This document shows, in pieces, positions 53,779 through 62,698 of a stretch of DNA of 64,000 nucleotides (position 1 is its first letter; every line of letters starts with the position of its first letter). The notes beneath the pieces were generated by a model. It made no database searches. It was not told the DNA's origin and saw only the letters and a program-made list of their open reading frames with translations. Origin of the DNA: Arthrobacter russicus. GTDB taxonomy: Bacteria > Actinomycetota > Actinomycetes > Actinomycetales > Micrococcaceae. The stretch covers positions 558,001-622,000 of the forward strand of contig NZ_JAVDQF010000001.1 in the NCBI RefSeq assembly GCF_031454135.1, written 5' to 3'. The translations under genes and the position numbers were made by a program.

Positions 53779-54540
53779 GTGAGCAGCAATCCGATCCCCG
53801 GCCACGGCCCGGCCAGAGCCCGTTTGATCCTCGACTTCGACGGCACGGTCGCTTTGGGCGACGGCCCGGTTTACGCCTACGCTCAAGCCGTCGCGGAGTT
53901 CCTCGACGCGAAGGACCGGGTGGCGCTGCTGGCCGCTTTGGAAGCCTTTCTAACCGGTTCCGGAGGCGCGCCGGAAACCCGCTTCAAGGACGGGTACGAC
54001 GCCGTCGCCCAGCTCAGCGCGCCCGCGGTGAGCCGGGCGCAGCGCAACGCCGCGTACCGCTCCAGCCGGGAAGCCATCGCGCGCGGCGACGTCGCAGTGC
54101 ACGCACCCGACGGCCTGGAAGATTTCCTGGTCAGCGTCGCCCCGTTCGCCGAGCGGGTGCTGCTGACCAACGCACCGTTGACCGGAGTCGCGGAGAGCTT
54201 GGCCGCACTCGGTCTTGCCGAGGTGATCGATTCGATCATTCCGGAGGCCGGGAAACCCGACGGTTTCGCCGAGAAGCTTCCCGGGCTGCTCCGGGGCCTG
54301 GCCCCGGAGGAACTGCTGAGCGTGGGCGATGTCTGGCTCAACGACATCGCACATCCATTGGCTGCCGGTTGCGCCACGGCGTTCATCGACAGATTCAATC
54401 TGGCCTCGGGGCCGGCGCATTTGCGGGCCGCGCACATCGAAGAACTTTATCCGGGAATGCTCGAATGGGCCGGGGACCCATCGGCATTCAGTCGAAACCA
54501 CGCGGGGCAGATCCCGCACTCGGAAACACCAGCACACTGA
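53779..54540 (+). CDS. HAD-superfamily hydrolase, first gene of the phn-type operon
   Basis: A 253-residue HAD phosphatase. Motif I is ILDFDGTVALGDG, motif II VLLTNAP, the lysine lies in EAGKPDGF and motif IV SVGDVWLNDIA. The large helical cap (about 30-110) is C1 type. It lacks the PhnX-type cap lysine pattern I would expect for phosphonoacetaldehyde hydrolase, so a phosphomonoesterase is more likely. The start is GTG. It could remove phosphate released by the diesterase encoded in the same operon. Confidence 0.85.
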   Translation: MSSNPIPGHGPARARLILDFDGTVALGDGPVYAYAQAVAEFLDAKDRVALLAALEAFLTGSGGAPETRFKDGYDAVAQLSAPAVSRAQRNAAYRSSREAIARGDVAVHAPDGLEDFLVSVAPFAERVLLTNAPLTGVAESLAALGLAEVIDSIIPEAGKPDGFAEKLPGLLRGLAPEELLSVGDVWLNDIAHPLAAGCATAFIDRFNLASGPAHLRAAHIEELYPGMLEWAGDPSAFSRNHAGQIPHSETPAH

Positions 54541-54586
54541 AACACCGCACTCGCCTTCTCCTTCCACTCCACCGAAGAGGTCCTTC

Positions 54587-55597
54587 ATGAAAAAGCATCT
54601 GACGCTGGGCGCCATCGCCCTGATCGGCGCACTCGCCCTATCCGCTTGCGGGGTCAGCCAAGACGCTGCGGACGGCAATTCCAGCTCCGGCCCCAGTGCC
54701 GCCTGCGCAGGCAGCAGCACCGATTCCGCGCCCGCGCCCACCGAATTGACCCTGGCCTTGGTGCCTTCCGGCGACGCCAAGAAATTGGTCGACACCGTAA
54801 AACCGCTCGAAACCGCACTGACCTCCCGTTTGGGCATCCCGGTCAAGGGCGTGATCACCGCCGACTACCAAGCCGCAGTCGAGGCGATCGGATCCAACCA
54901 GGCCCAAATCGGCATGTTGCCGTCTTTGCAGATGAGCCAGGCCTGCGACAAGTACGGCGCCAAACCGGCCTTGCAGACGCAGCGCAAAACCAAGAGCAGC
55001 TACGCGGCGCAGATGTTCACCAACGACCCGGCCAAGTACTGCAAGGACACACCGGCACCGGGCCCCAACGGCATGCTCTACTGCAATGGCACGGCAAGCG
55101 GCAACGGCCCGGCCGGTGCCGAGCAGATCGCCAAGCTCAAGGGCGCCAAGGTCGCGATGCTCTCCTCGGCCTCACCGGCCGGATACATCTTCCCGGTGGC
55201 CGCGATGAAGACGCAGAACGTCGCCGTCGACGACGTTTCGCCGATCAAGGTCACCGCGAACGACGCCTCGGTGCTGGCCGTCTACAAAGGCGATGCCGAA
55301 GTCGGTTTCAGCTACTGGGACGCCCGTGAAGTGGTCAAAAAGGACAACCCCGACGTCGGGCAGAAAGTCGTGGTCTTCGCGCTCACCGACGAAATCCCCA
55401 ATGACGGCGTCTCGCTCAGCTCCAAATTGAGCGCCGACTGGCAGCAGAAGATCTCCGCGGCGATGCTCGACTTCGCCAAGACTCCGGACGGCGTCGCCGC
55501 CTTGACCGCGATCTACCAGATCACCGGCCTGCAACCGGCAGACGTCGCCAGTCTGAAGAAGACCCAGGACGCCGCCCGCTCCATCGGCTTGGGCTGA
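54587..55597 (+). CDS. phnD: Phosphate/phosphonate ABC transporter binding protein, PhnD type
   Basis: A 336-residue extracytoplasmic lipoprotein. The signal ends in the lipobox LSAC (Cys21). The body fits the PhnD/PtxB group: TLALVPSGDAKKLVDTVKPLE (in part LVPSGDAKKLVDTVKPL), ADYQAAVEAIGSNQAQIGMLP and ASVLAVYKGDAEVGFSYWDAR, each in part. Such proteins bind phosphonates, phosphite or phosphate esters. The ATG has GAAGAGG 6 nt upstream. It is followed by PhnC and two PhnE genes. Confidence 0.92.
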   Translation: MKKHLTLGAIALIGALALSACGVSQDAADGNSSSGPSAACAGSSTDSAPAPTELTLALVPSGDAKKLVDTVKPLETALTSRLGIPVKGVITADYQAAVEAIGSNQAQIGMLPSLQMSQACDKYGAKPALQTQRKTKSSYAAQMFTNDPAKYCKDTPAPGPNGMLYCNGTASGNGPAGAEQIAKLKGAKVAMLSSASPAGYIFPVAAMKTQNVAVDDVSPIKVTANDASVLAVYKGDAEVGFSYWDAREVVKKDNPDVGQKVVVFALTDEIPNDGVSLSSKLSADWQQKISAAMLDFAKTPDGVAALTAIYQITGLQPADVASLKKTQDAARSIGLG

Positions 55598-55603
55598 GCC
55601 GCG

Positions 55604-56416
55604 GTGGCGATGCCCGCAATTGCCGCCCCCGGGGGCGCCCCGATCCGGTTCGAACGGGTCGGGGTGACCTACCCCAACGGGCATACCGGGTTGAAAGACC
55701 TCGACGTGGAGATTCCGGCCGGCCAGATGGTCGGCGTAGTGGGTCTCTCCGGTGCCGGCAAATCGACGCTGATCCGCAGCATCAACGGCCTGGTGCCGAT
55801 CAGCAGCGGCGAGATCACGGTAGGCGGCCGGGCCTTGTCCACGCTGCGCGGCCGCGGCCTGCGCGAGCTGCGTTCCGAGATCGGCATGGTCTTCCAGAGC
55901 TTCAACCTGGCCAAGCGGACCACGGTGTTGAACAACGTGCTGATGGGCCGGCTGCACGGTACTCCGGCCTGGCGTTCCCTGCTCGCTGCCTGGAAGTCCG
56001 ACGACATCGAATTGGCGATGCGCGCCTTGGAGCGGGTGGAAATCGTCTCCAAAGCCTACGAAAAGGCGTCCAGCCTCTCCGGTGGCCAGCAGCAACGGGT
56101 GGCGATCGCGCGCACCTTGGCGCAGAAACCGCAAGTCATCCTCGCCGATGAACCCGTGGCTTCACTCGATCCGCCCACCTCGCACGTGGTGATGCGGGAC
56201 TTGCAACGGATCAATGCCGAGCTCGGCATCACGGTAGTGGTCAACCTGCACTTTTTGGATCTGGCGCGTCGCTACAGCGACCGGCTGATCGGCTTGCGGG
56301 CCGGCGAAATCGTCTTCGACGGTTCCGGAGCGGAGGCCGATGAAGCGGTGTTCGAGAACATTTACGGCCGCTCGCTCACCGCCGAAGACGTGCTTGAAGC
56401 AAAGCCCGAATTATGA
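55604..56416 (+). CDS. phnC: Phosphonate-type ABC ATP-binding protein, PhnC
   Basis: A 270-residue ATPase. Walker A is GLSGAGKST (47-55), the Q-loop is in FQSFNLAKRTTVL, the signature is LSGGQQQRVAIAR and Walker B runs VILADEPVASLD, with a late His in VVVNLHFLDLA. The FNLAKRTTVLNNVLMGR block is characteristic of PhnC. GTG start. It overlaps the next gene by 4 bp. Confidence 0.94.
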   Translation: MAMPAIAAPGGAPIRFERVGVTYPNGHTGLKDLDVEIPAGQMVGVVGLSGAGKSTLIRSINGLVPISSGEITVGGRALSTLRGRGLRELRSEIGMVFQSFNLAKRTTVLNNVLMGRLHGTPAWRSLLAAWKSDDIELAMRALERVEIVSKAYEKASSLSGGQQQRVAIARTLAQKPQVILADEPVASLDPPTSHVVMRDLQRINAELGITVVVNLHFLDLARRYSDRLIGLRAGEIVFDGSGAEADEAVFENIYGRSLTAEDVLEAKPEL

Positions 56417-57222
56417 GCACCGCATTGCGTTCGGAAACGGCGGCCGCCGGACGGCCGGCGAAACCCCGGCACGCCGGCCAGGCTGTGCTCGTGCTCGCCG
56501 TCCTGGGGCTGCTGACCGCCTGGGCGGCTTGGGGCGTCGGCGTGGACCTGCCTAAGGTCTTCGCCAACGCCGGCAATGCCTGGGGCAACCTGGTGCAGTT
56601 GGGCCAACCGGATTACGGCTTCATCCCGAAGACTTTCCCGGCGCTGCTGGAAACTTTGAACATGGCGGTCATCGCCACTGCGCTGGGCGCGGCAGTAGCG
56701 CTGCCCTTGAGCTTCCTGGCCTCCCGGGCCACCAACCCGAACCGTCCGCTGCTGATCGCGGTGCGCACGGTCCTGAACCTGATCCGCTCGGTACCGGACA
56801 TCCTGTACGCAGCGGTTCTGGTCGCCGTCGTCGGCGTCGGCGCGCTCTCCGGCATCATGACGCTGTTCTTGTTCAACATCGGGATCATCGCGAAGCTGGT
56901 CTCCGAAGCGCTCGACGGCGAAGACCTCGGCGCGCAGGAGGCCGCCCTGGCCGCCGGTGCCAGCTGGTTCAAGGCGGACCGGGCCGCGATGCTGCCGCAA
57001 ATCATGCCGACCTTCACCTCGCAGACCCTGTACACCTTCGAAATCAACATCCGGGCCTCCGCGGTGATCGGTTTGGTCGGTGCCGGCGGGCTGGGCGTGC
57101 TGATCGACAATGTGCGCAGCTTTTTCCGCTATCACGAGCTGTCCTTGATCATTCTCGAAATCCTGGTCATGGTGTTGGTCTTGGAATCCCTCTCGGCCTG
57201 GTTGCGGAAGAGGTTGGTCTAG
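56413..57222 (+). CDS. phnE: Phosphonate-type ABC permease, PhnE (first copy)
   Basis: A 269-residue inner-membrane permease with about six helices and the ABC coupling loop EAALAAGASWFKADRAAMLPQIMP (part: EAALAAGASWFKADRA). FEINIRASAVIGLVGAGGLG near the end is the PhnE mark. The start overlaps phnC and its stop overlaps the second permease start. Two non-identical PhnE subunits form the likely heterodimeric channel. Confidence 0.93.
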   Translation: MSTALRSETAAAGRPAKPRHAGQAVLVLAVLGLLTAWAAWGVGVDLPKVFANAGNAWGNLVQLGQPDYGFIPKTFPALLETLNMAVIATALGAAVALPLSFLASRATNPNRPLLIAVRTVLNLIRSVPDILYAAVLVAVVGVGALSGIMTLFLFNIGIIAKLVSEALDGEDLGAQEAALAAGASWFKADRAAMLPQIMPTFTSQTLYTFEINIRASAVIGLVGAGGLGVLIDNVRSFFRYHELSLIILEILVMVLVLESLSAWLRKRLV

Positions 57223-58109
57223 TGGCGCCGACTCCCCCGGCGGCCACGCAACGGCCGGCAAAGCCCGGGCACCCGGGCCGGACCATCGCCTGGGCGGTGA
57301 TTTCGCTGCTGGTGGTCGCCGCTTTCTGGAGCGCCAAGATCAATTGGTCCGCACTGTCCGACTTCCCTACGGAGACCGGCAAATACCTGGGCCTGCTGTT
57401 CCTGCCGCCGGATTGGTCGAAACTCGGCGAAGCGTTGTCCGCGATGCTGCTCTCGGTGCAAATGGCCTGGATCGGCACGCTGATCGGCATCGTGGTTTCG
57501 TTCCCCCTGGGCTTCCTGGCCACCGCCGGGATCTCCGCCGGTTGGCTCGCTTGGCCGCTGCGCGGCCTGTTCGCCTTGATCCGGGCGGTTCCGGAGGTGG
57601 TGATCGCGATCCTGATCCTTTCGGTCACCGGGCTCACCCCGTTCACCGGCGCCCTCGCCTTGGGCATCGGCTCGATCGGCACCCTCGGCAAATGGGGGTA
57701 CGAATCGTTCGAAGCCGTGGACCAGGGGCCGCTCGAGGCGGTCCGTTCGGCCGGCGGCTCACGGCTCGATCTGATGCGCTGGGGAATCTGGCCCTCCGTC
57801 CAGGCCGAGGTGTTCTCGTTCTGGCTCTACCGGTTCGAAATCAATGTCCGGGCTTCGGCGATCCTGGGCCTGATCGGGGCCGGCGGCATCGGCAAGATGC
57901 TGCAGGACAACGTCCAGTTCCGCAACTGGGACGCCGTCGGCATGCTGCTCATCGTGGTCATCGTGGTCACCATCGTGATCGACCAGCTTTCCGGCCTGCT
58001 CCGGCAACGGATCGTGCACGGCCGCTGGTCCGGCAACCGGGCCGCACGGCGCACCGGTGACCCCGGAAAGCCGGAAATGTCGGAGCCAGCAGGCAGGATG
58101 GCACTATGA
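57222..58109 (+). CDS. phnE: Phosphonate-type ABC permease, PhnE (second copy)
   Basis: A 295-residue permease with a longer N-terminus than its partner. The coupling loop contains EAVRSAGGSRLDLMRWGIWP and the late PhnE signature is FEINVRASAILGLIGAGGIG. The GTG start shares a base with the previous stop. Its C-terminus is extended by about 25 basic and Gly/Pro residues. It overlaps the phosphodiesterase gene by 4 bp. Confidence 0.92.
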   Translation: MAPTPPAATQRPAKPGHPGRTIAWAVISLLVVAAFWSAKINWSALSDFPTETGKYLGLLFLPPDWSKLGEALSAMLLSVQMAWIGTLIGIVVSFPLGFLATAGISAGWLAWPLRGLFALIRAVPEVVIAILILSVTGLTPFTGALALGIGSIGTLGKWGYESFEAVDQGPLEAVRSAGGSRLDLMRWGIWPSVQAEVFSFWLYRFEINVRASAILGLIGAGGIGKMLQDNVQFRNWDAVGMLLIVVIVVTIVIDQLSGLLRQRIVHGRWSGNRAARRTGDPGKPEMSEPAGRMAL

Positions 58110-59035
58110 GCACTTCGAACAGCTACGGAACCTTGAGCATCCTGCACCTCTCGGACACCCACTTGCTCGCGCAGGGCCTGCATTCGAAGTCCGTGGACAC
58201 CCGGCAGACCCTGCTGGAGGCGCTGCGCAGCTTGCTCCCGTTGGAAGAGTTGGACTTGTTGGTGATTTCCGGCGACGTCTCCGACGACGGTACCCCGGAG
58301 TCCTACCGGAGCGTGCGCGAGCTCGCCGAAGATTACGCGCACCGGCGCGACGCCCTGGTGCTGTACGCGATCGGGAACCACGACGCCCGGCCCGGTTTCT
58401 GGGCTGTGCTCGGCAATGGGCACCCCGGTTCCCCGGCCGAGCCCGACGGCGGCCAGCTGCCGGTCTACGGCAGCACCCTGCTCGGCGGATTCCGGATCGT
58501 GAGCTTGGACTCCTCGGTTCCGGGACGCACCCACGGCTACCTCGACCCGGGCCAGCTGGATTGGCTCACCGGGGAGCTTTCGACGCCCAGTGAGTCCGGT
58601 ACTGTCCTGGTGCTGCACCACCCACCGGTCGAGCCGGTGACCCCGTTGCACGACGGGATCGAATTGCAAAACCCCGAAGCCCTGGTCGACGCACTGCAAG
58701 GCAGCGACGTCCGGCTGATCCTCTCCGGGCACTACCACCACGCCCTGGGCGACACGCTGCTGGTCGGCGACCGGGCGATCCCGGTGCTGGTGGCGCCCGG
58801 TGTGGTCAATCTCAATGACGTGCTCGCTGCAGAGGGCCACGAACGCGCGCTCCGGGCCAGCGGCGCGCAATTCGTCACGGTATTCCGTGCCGATCCCGCA
58901 GCAGCAGCCGCCCGAGTGCGCTCCCTGCCGTTGAACCTGGGCCGGGCCGAGCCGCTCTTCGATTTGCCGCCCGAAGAAGTCGCCGCAATCTCGGCCAGGA
59001 TCTCCGCCCGACCGGATGAATCCGGCAATGGCTGA
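58106..59035 (+). CDS. Class III phosphodiesterase-like metallophosphoesterase
   Basis: A 309-residue phosphoesterase. Metal-site motifs are LHLSDTHLLAQG (DxH), VISGDVSDDGTPE (GDxxDxG), AIGNHDARPG (GNHD) and ILSGHYHHALG (GHxH). This is the CpdA/GpdQ class, whose members cleave cyclic nucleotides or glycerophosphodiesters. Overlap with the permease gene makes it part of the uptake operon. It may hydrolyse the imported phosphodiester in the cytoplasm, since no signal peptide is present. Confidence 0.88.
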   Translation: MSTSNSYGTLSILHLSDTHLLAQGLHSKSVDTRQTLLEALRSLLPLEELDLLVISGDVSDDGTPESYRSVRELAEDYAHRRDALVLYAIGNHDARPGFWAVLGNGHPGSPAEPDGGQLPVYGSTLLGGFRIVSLDSSVPGRTHGYLDPGQLDWLTGELSTPSESGTVLVLHHPPVEPVTPLHDGIELQNPEALVDALQGSDVRLILSGHYHHALGDTLLVGDRAIPVLVAPGVVNLNDVLAAEGHERALRASGAQFVTVFRADPAAAAARVRSLPLNLGRAEPLFDLPPEEVAAISARISARPDESGNG

Positions 59036-59987
59036 GCCGGGCCGGTCTGCCGAAACCGACCAGCCAATCGGGCCTGCCTCGGAGCAGGGTAAGGTCGGCC
59101 ATGCCCCGGGAAAGGTCCTGGCGACTATCCGTTCGCTCTTGCCTTCGCTGCTGCCTGCCGAGCAGGCAGTTGCCTCGGTCCTGTTGGAACGGGCCGCCCA
59201 AGTGGTGGAACTGTCTTCGCAACAAGTCGCCGAACTCTCCGGTGCGTCCCGGGCGACGGTAGTGCGCACCTGTCAGAGCCTGGGCTTCACCGGTTACCAG
59301 CAATTGCGGGTTCTGGTCGCTCGGGACGCAGGCTACCCCGGTACCGAAGTCGCCGCCGGGACACCGGCCGGGAGCCGCGGTTCCGGCCCCGGCCAGGCGC
59401 AGGTCGCGGGAGCTGCGGCCATTGTGGCCGCCTCGTTCGCCCAGGTGCGTTCCGCCGTCGACGCGATGACTGCGCTGCTGCACGGGCCCGACGTCGAACG
59501 CGCCGTCCAGGTGCTGCGGAGCGCTAACCGCGTCGTCGTCTCCGGCAATGGCCTGTCCGCGGCGCTTGCCATGGACACTGCGGCCCGGTTGAGCGCGATT
59601 GGCCGGCCCGCCGAGTTCCAGGCCGACGCGATCGGGCAGCAAATCACCGCCCGGCTGCTCGGTTCCGCGGATGCCTTGCTCTTGATCAGTGGCAGCGGAG
59701 CCAATTCGGCGAGTTTCAAGGTGGCCCAAGCCGCGCGGAACGCGGGCGCCGAGGTCATCGTGGTCACTGCCTTCGCCCGGTCGCCGTTGACCTCGCTCGG
59801 AACCGTGAATCTGATCGTCGGCATGCCGGATCTGAGCTTCCAGGACGAAGTCACGGTCACCACCAGGATTCCGCAAACGATCCTGGCCGAAGGTCTGATC
59901 GCTGCGCTCACCGCCGAGTTGGGACCAGTCGCGGCCCGGGCCAAAGCAGCCGGCCTGGAAGTCATCGGCGACAACCTCGCCGAATGA
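59016..59987 (+). CDS. MurR/RpiR-family transcriptional regulator
   Basis: A 323-residue regulator. The N-terminal HTH_6 domain reads LSSQQVAELSGASRATVVRTCQSLGFTGYQQLR (in part AELSGASRATVVRTCQSLG). A C-terminal SIS domain (VVVSGNGLSAALAMDTAARL, LLLISGSGANSASFKVAQAA, each in part) senses a sugar phosphate or similar ligand. ATG 59016 or 59028 overlaps the phosphodiesterase end. As last gene of the operon it probably acts on the dyad at 53716-53752. A SIS ligand suggests the imported compound is a phosphorylated sugar, polyol or their diester. Confidence 0.9.
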   Translation: MNPAMAEPGRSAETDQPIGPASEQGKVGHAPGKVLATIRSLLPSLLPAEQAVASVLLERAAQVVELSSQQVAELSGASRATVVRTCQSLGFTGYQQLRVLVARDAGYPGTEVAAGTPAGSRGSGPGQAQVAGAAAIVAASFAQVRSAVDAMTALLHGPDVERAVQVLRSANRVVVSGNGLSAALAMDTAARLSAIGRPAEFQADAIGQQITARLLGSADALLLISGSGANSASFKVAQAARNAGAEVIVVTAFARSPLTSLGTVNLIVGMPDLSFQDEVTVTTRIPQTILAEGLIAALTAELGPVAARAKAAGLEVIGDNLAE

Positions 59988-60021
59988 GCGTCTCAGCCGG
60001 AACGGGGGCTAGCCTTGGACC

Positions 60022-60675
60022 ATGGCGCACAGCGAGTTGAACGCGGCACAAGTGGCCGATTGGCGGATGCAGACCTTCGAACTCTATGCCGCGGTCCGTT
60101 CGATCGCCGAGACCGACGCGGCGGCGGCGCACCGGCACTGGGTCCGGCAACGGAACGAATTGTTCCGCAGCCATCCGGCCTCTGCCCTGTCGGCACAAGC
60201 CAAAGCGGCATTCACCGGGCTGCCGGTCGGCGGCTATGACCCGGATTACCGGTTCCAGCTGGAAGTCCTCGAGCACGGTGCCGGAGAATCCCGGACCGTG
60301 CAGACCGGCACCGACGGCGAAGTCCACTTCGAGCGCTTGGGCACCGTGGCGGCCGAGGGACTGGGCACGCTCGGACTCTGGCGGCACTGCGGCTACGGCG
60401 GTGGCGTCTTCCTTCCTTTCCGCGATGATTCGTCCGGACTGCTCGGCGGAAGCTATGGTGCCGGCCGATATCTGCTCGACACCATCAAGGGCGCCCACCT
60501 GGGTGCCGCGGGCAGCACCTGGGTCATCGATTTCAACTTCGCCTACAACCCGTCCTGCGCTTACAACGAAACCTGGGCCTGCCCGCTGCCGGGCCCCGAA
60601 AACCGGCTGACCTCGCTCATCCCGGTGGGCGAACTCTATGCGCCGGAACTGGCGGCGGCCTCCGGCACCGGCTGA
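60022..60675 (+). CDS. DUF1684-family protein
   Basis: A 217-residue protein. The DUF1684 core is clear: GRYLLDTIKGAHLG, then WVIDFNFAYNPSCAYNETWACPLPGPENRL (in part FNFAYNPSCAYNETW). Family members are cytoplasmic and of unknown biochemical role, with two conserved cysteines near the NPSCAY and WxCPLP motifs. The gene stands alone, 34 bp after the RpiR gene on the same strand. Confidence 0.9.
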   Translation: MAHSELNAAQVADWRMQTFELYAAVRSIAETDAAAAHRHWVRQRNELFRSHPASALSAQAKAAFTGLPVGGYDPDYRFQLEVLEHGAGESRTVQTGTDGEVHFERLGTVAAEGLGTLGLWRHCGYGGGVFLPFRDDSSGLLGGSYGAGRYLLDTIKGAHLGAAGSTWVIDFNFAYNPSCAYNETWACPLPGPENRLTSLIPVGELYAPELAAASGTG

Positions 60676-60738
60676 TTCACAGTCGGCGACCCGGCAGCAT
60701 TTGGCCAGGACAAGGGAACCTGTCAGAGTTTAAGTACT

Positions 60739-61230
60739 ATGGCTAGCGACATCGCAGACCCGGCTGCTGCGGCACGGCCCGTCGGAGGGCTCCTTTCCGA
60801 CTCGAGCACACCCGAAGCACCGCAACCCAGAACCAGCCTGCGCCAGCAGATCGGCGGCTTCCTGATCGTCGGCGCGATCTGCACCGCCGCTTCCTTGGCG
60901 ATTTTCACCGCATTGCGGCCGCTTGCCGGAACCCAGTGGGCCAATCTGATCGCCCTAGTGCTCACCTCGGTACTGAACACCGAACTCAACCGGAGGCACA
61001 GCTGGTCGATCCGCGACCGCCGGCATTGGTTCGCAGATCAGAGCAAGGGCCTCTGGGTGATGTTCCTGGCTTTGCTGCTGACCTCTTCGAGCCTGCTCCT
61101 GCTGCACACGGTCAACCCCCGCTCCACGGTGATGGACGAGGTCTTGACCATCACCGCAGCCAATGTGCTGGCCGCCCTCACCCGTTTTCTGCTACTGCGC
61201 TACTGGATCTTCCGCCGGGTCCGCCGCTGA
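60739..61230 (+). CDS. GtrA-like membrane protein
   Basis: A 163-residue protein with four helices in the GtrA pattern: FLIVGAICTAASLAIFTAL (in part GAICTAASLAIF), a helix ending NTELNRRHSW, and two more. GtrA proteins flip lipid-linked sugars or assist wall glycosylation. The ATG lies on the plus strand, and it converges with the P450 gene 6 bp from its end. Confidence 0.87.
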   Translation: MASDIADPAAAARPVGGLLSDSSTPEAPQPRTSLRQQIGGFLIVGAICTAASLAIFTALRPLAGTQWANLIALVLTSVLNTELNRRHSWSIRDRRHWFADQSKGLWVMFLALLLTSSSLLLLHTVNPRSTVMDEVLTITAANVLAALTRFLLLRYWIFRRVRR

Positions 61231-61235
61231 GCGGT

Positions 61236-62588
61236 TCAGCCCAAAGCCTCGGCTGCAGCCGGCTTCCGCCGCACAGTCACCCGTCCACCACGCCTGGGCA
61301 CTAGGGCGATCCCCCGGTTGTAAGTCTTCTCGGCAGCCTCGGTACTGACCGTGATCTCGAAATTCCGCAGGATCTCGCGGAGCACCAAATCCATCTCCAT
61401 CATCGCGAACCCTTCGCCGATGCATCGCCGGACCCCGCCGCCGAACGGAGTCCACTTGGTCGATTCCGGGGCTTTCCTGGCCAGGAAACGGTCGGGGTCG
61501 AATTCTTCCGGACGCTCGTAATTCCGCTCGTCCCGATGCAGATTCGTGGTCGAGACCACGATGTTGGTCCCCCGCGGCAGTACCCAATCGCCCAGTGCAA
61601 ACGGCGTCATCACCCGGCGGAAGAAGGCCGGAATGATCGGCCGCACCCGCTGCAGTTCCAAGATCGTGGCCATGCGGAGCGTGGATTCCTCGCCCTCCGC
61701 CTCCTCGACCAGGCGCGCCAGCAATTCCGGGTGCCGTTGCAACCGCTCGATCATCCAGGCCAGCGACGATGCAGTGGTTTCATGGCCGGCGGCCAACATG
61801 GTCATCAATTCGTCCAGGATGTCCCGCCGGGTCATCCTGGTGCCATCGTCGTAGCTGCTCTGCACCAGAGAGGCGAGCACATCCGCCCGGTTTGCCAAGT
61901 CCGGGTCGGCACCGGCCTCATCGACCATTTCACCGAGCACCTCGTAGCAGTGGTCCCGGAGTTTGAGGAACTTCGTCCACGGGCTCAACGGGCCCCAGTC
62001 CTTGTGCAGACCCGGCAGCGGCGCCAGCTTGGAGCCCAACTCCACGGCCCGCGGCAGATCGCGCTTCAGCTCATCGAAATGCTCGCCTTCAGCGCCGAAA
62101 ACCGCTCGCAGAATCGCGGCCAGCGTAATCCGCATGAACGGGTCGAGGGTGGCGAACGGCTTCCCTTCCGGCCAATCGCGCATCTCCCGCCGTGCCTCAG
62201 CCACGATGATCTCGCGGTAGGAACGCATCCGATCCCCCCGGAACGACGGTGAGATCAACCGGCGCTCCTTGGTGTGCCGGTCTTCCTCCAGCGCGAACAT
62301 CGAACCGTGGCCGAGTACCGACGTCAGCGGATGCGGATCCCCGTTGTGCAGCACGTCGTTTTTGGCGCTCAACACCTGCTTGACCAGGGCCGGATCGGAG
62401 ACCACCACGGCCTTGCCGATGGATGGCAGCTGGACGGTGTAGGCATCGCCGTATCGGCGTTGCAAGGCATGCATCGAAGCGCGCGGAGAAGCGACGAAGA
62501 GGATCGCGAAGGCCCAGCCCGGAGCCCGGAACCGCGGCGGCATCGAAATTGCGCCCTCGTTTGCGGTTTGCTGCTGGTCGATGGCCAT
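61236..62588 (-). CDS. Cytochrome P450 monooxygenase
   Basis: A 450-residue haem monooxygenase. The I-helix oxygen motif is LAAGHETTASSLAW. The ExxR pair lies in the K-helix region before TNLHRDERNYERPEEFDPDRFL (in part RDERNYERPEEFDPDRF). The haem cysteine is in FGGGVRRCIGEGFAMME near residue 395. It needs a ferredoxin/reductase from elsewhere. AAGGAG precedes the ATG. A GATACA/TGTATC dyad lies just upstream and the LysR gene is next. Confidence 0.94.
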   Translation of the reverse strand: MAIDQQQTANEGAISMPPRFRAPGWAFAILFVASPRASMHALQRRYGDAYTVQLPSIGKAVVVSDPALVKQVLSAKNDVLHNGDPHPLTSVLGHGSMFALEEDRHTKERRLISPSFRGDRMRSYREIIVAEARREMRDWPEGKPFATLDPFMRITLAAILRAVFGAEGEHFDELKRDLPRAVELGSKLAPLPGLHKDWGPLSPWTKFLKLRDHCYEVLGEMVDEAGADPDLANRADVLASLVQSSYDDGTRMTRRDILDELMTMLAAGHETTASSLAWMIERLQRHPELLARLVEEAEGEESTLRMATILELQRVRPIIPAFFRRVMTPFALGDWVLPRGTNIVVSTTNLHRDERNYERPEEFDPDRFLARKAPESTKWTPFGGGVRRCIGEGFAMMEMDLVLREILRNFEITVSTEAAEKTYNRGIALVPRRGGRVTVRRKPAAAEALG

Positions 62589-62668
62589 GCGACTCCTTCG
62601 TCGGGTGCTCCGAGCCGGAAACCTTTGAATTCAGCTGCCGCAGGCAGCCGAAGGACCCGCTCGAATGT

Positions 62669-62694
62669 GATACACACTAGACATATATGTATCT
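62669..62694. promoter_or_regulatory. GATACA/TGTATC dyad in the P450 promoter
   Basis: GATACA (62669-62674) and TGTATC (62688-62693) are inverted with a 13-nt spacer that contains the ACATATATGT palindrome (62681-62690). The half-sites are identical to those of the TetR operator at 46993-47009, where the spacer is 3 nt. Confidence 0.4.
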
Positions 62695-62698
62695 TTGG

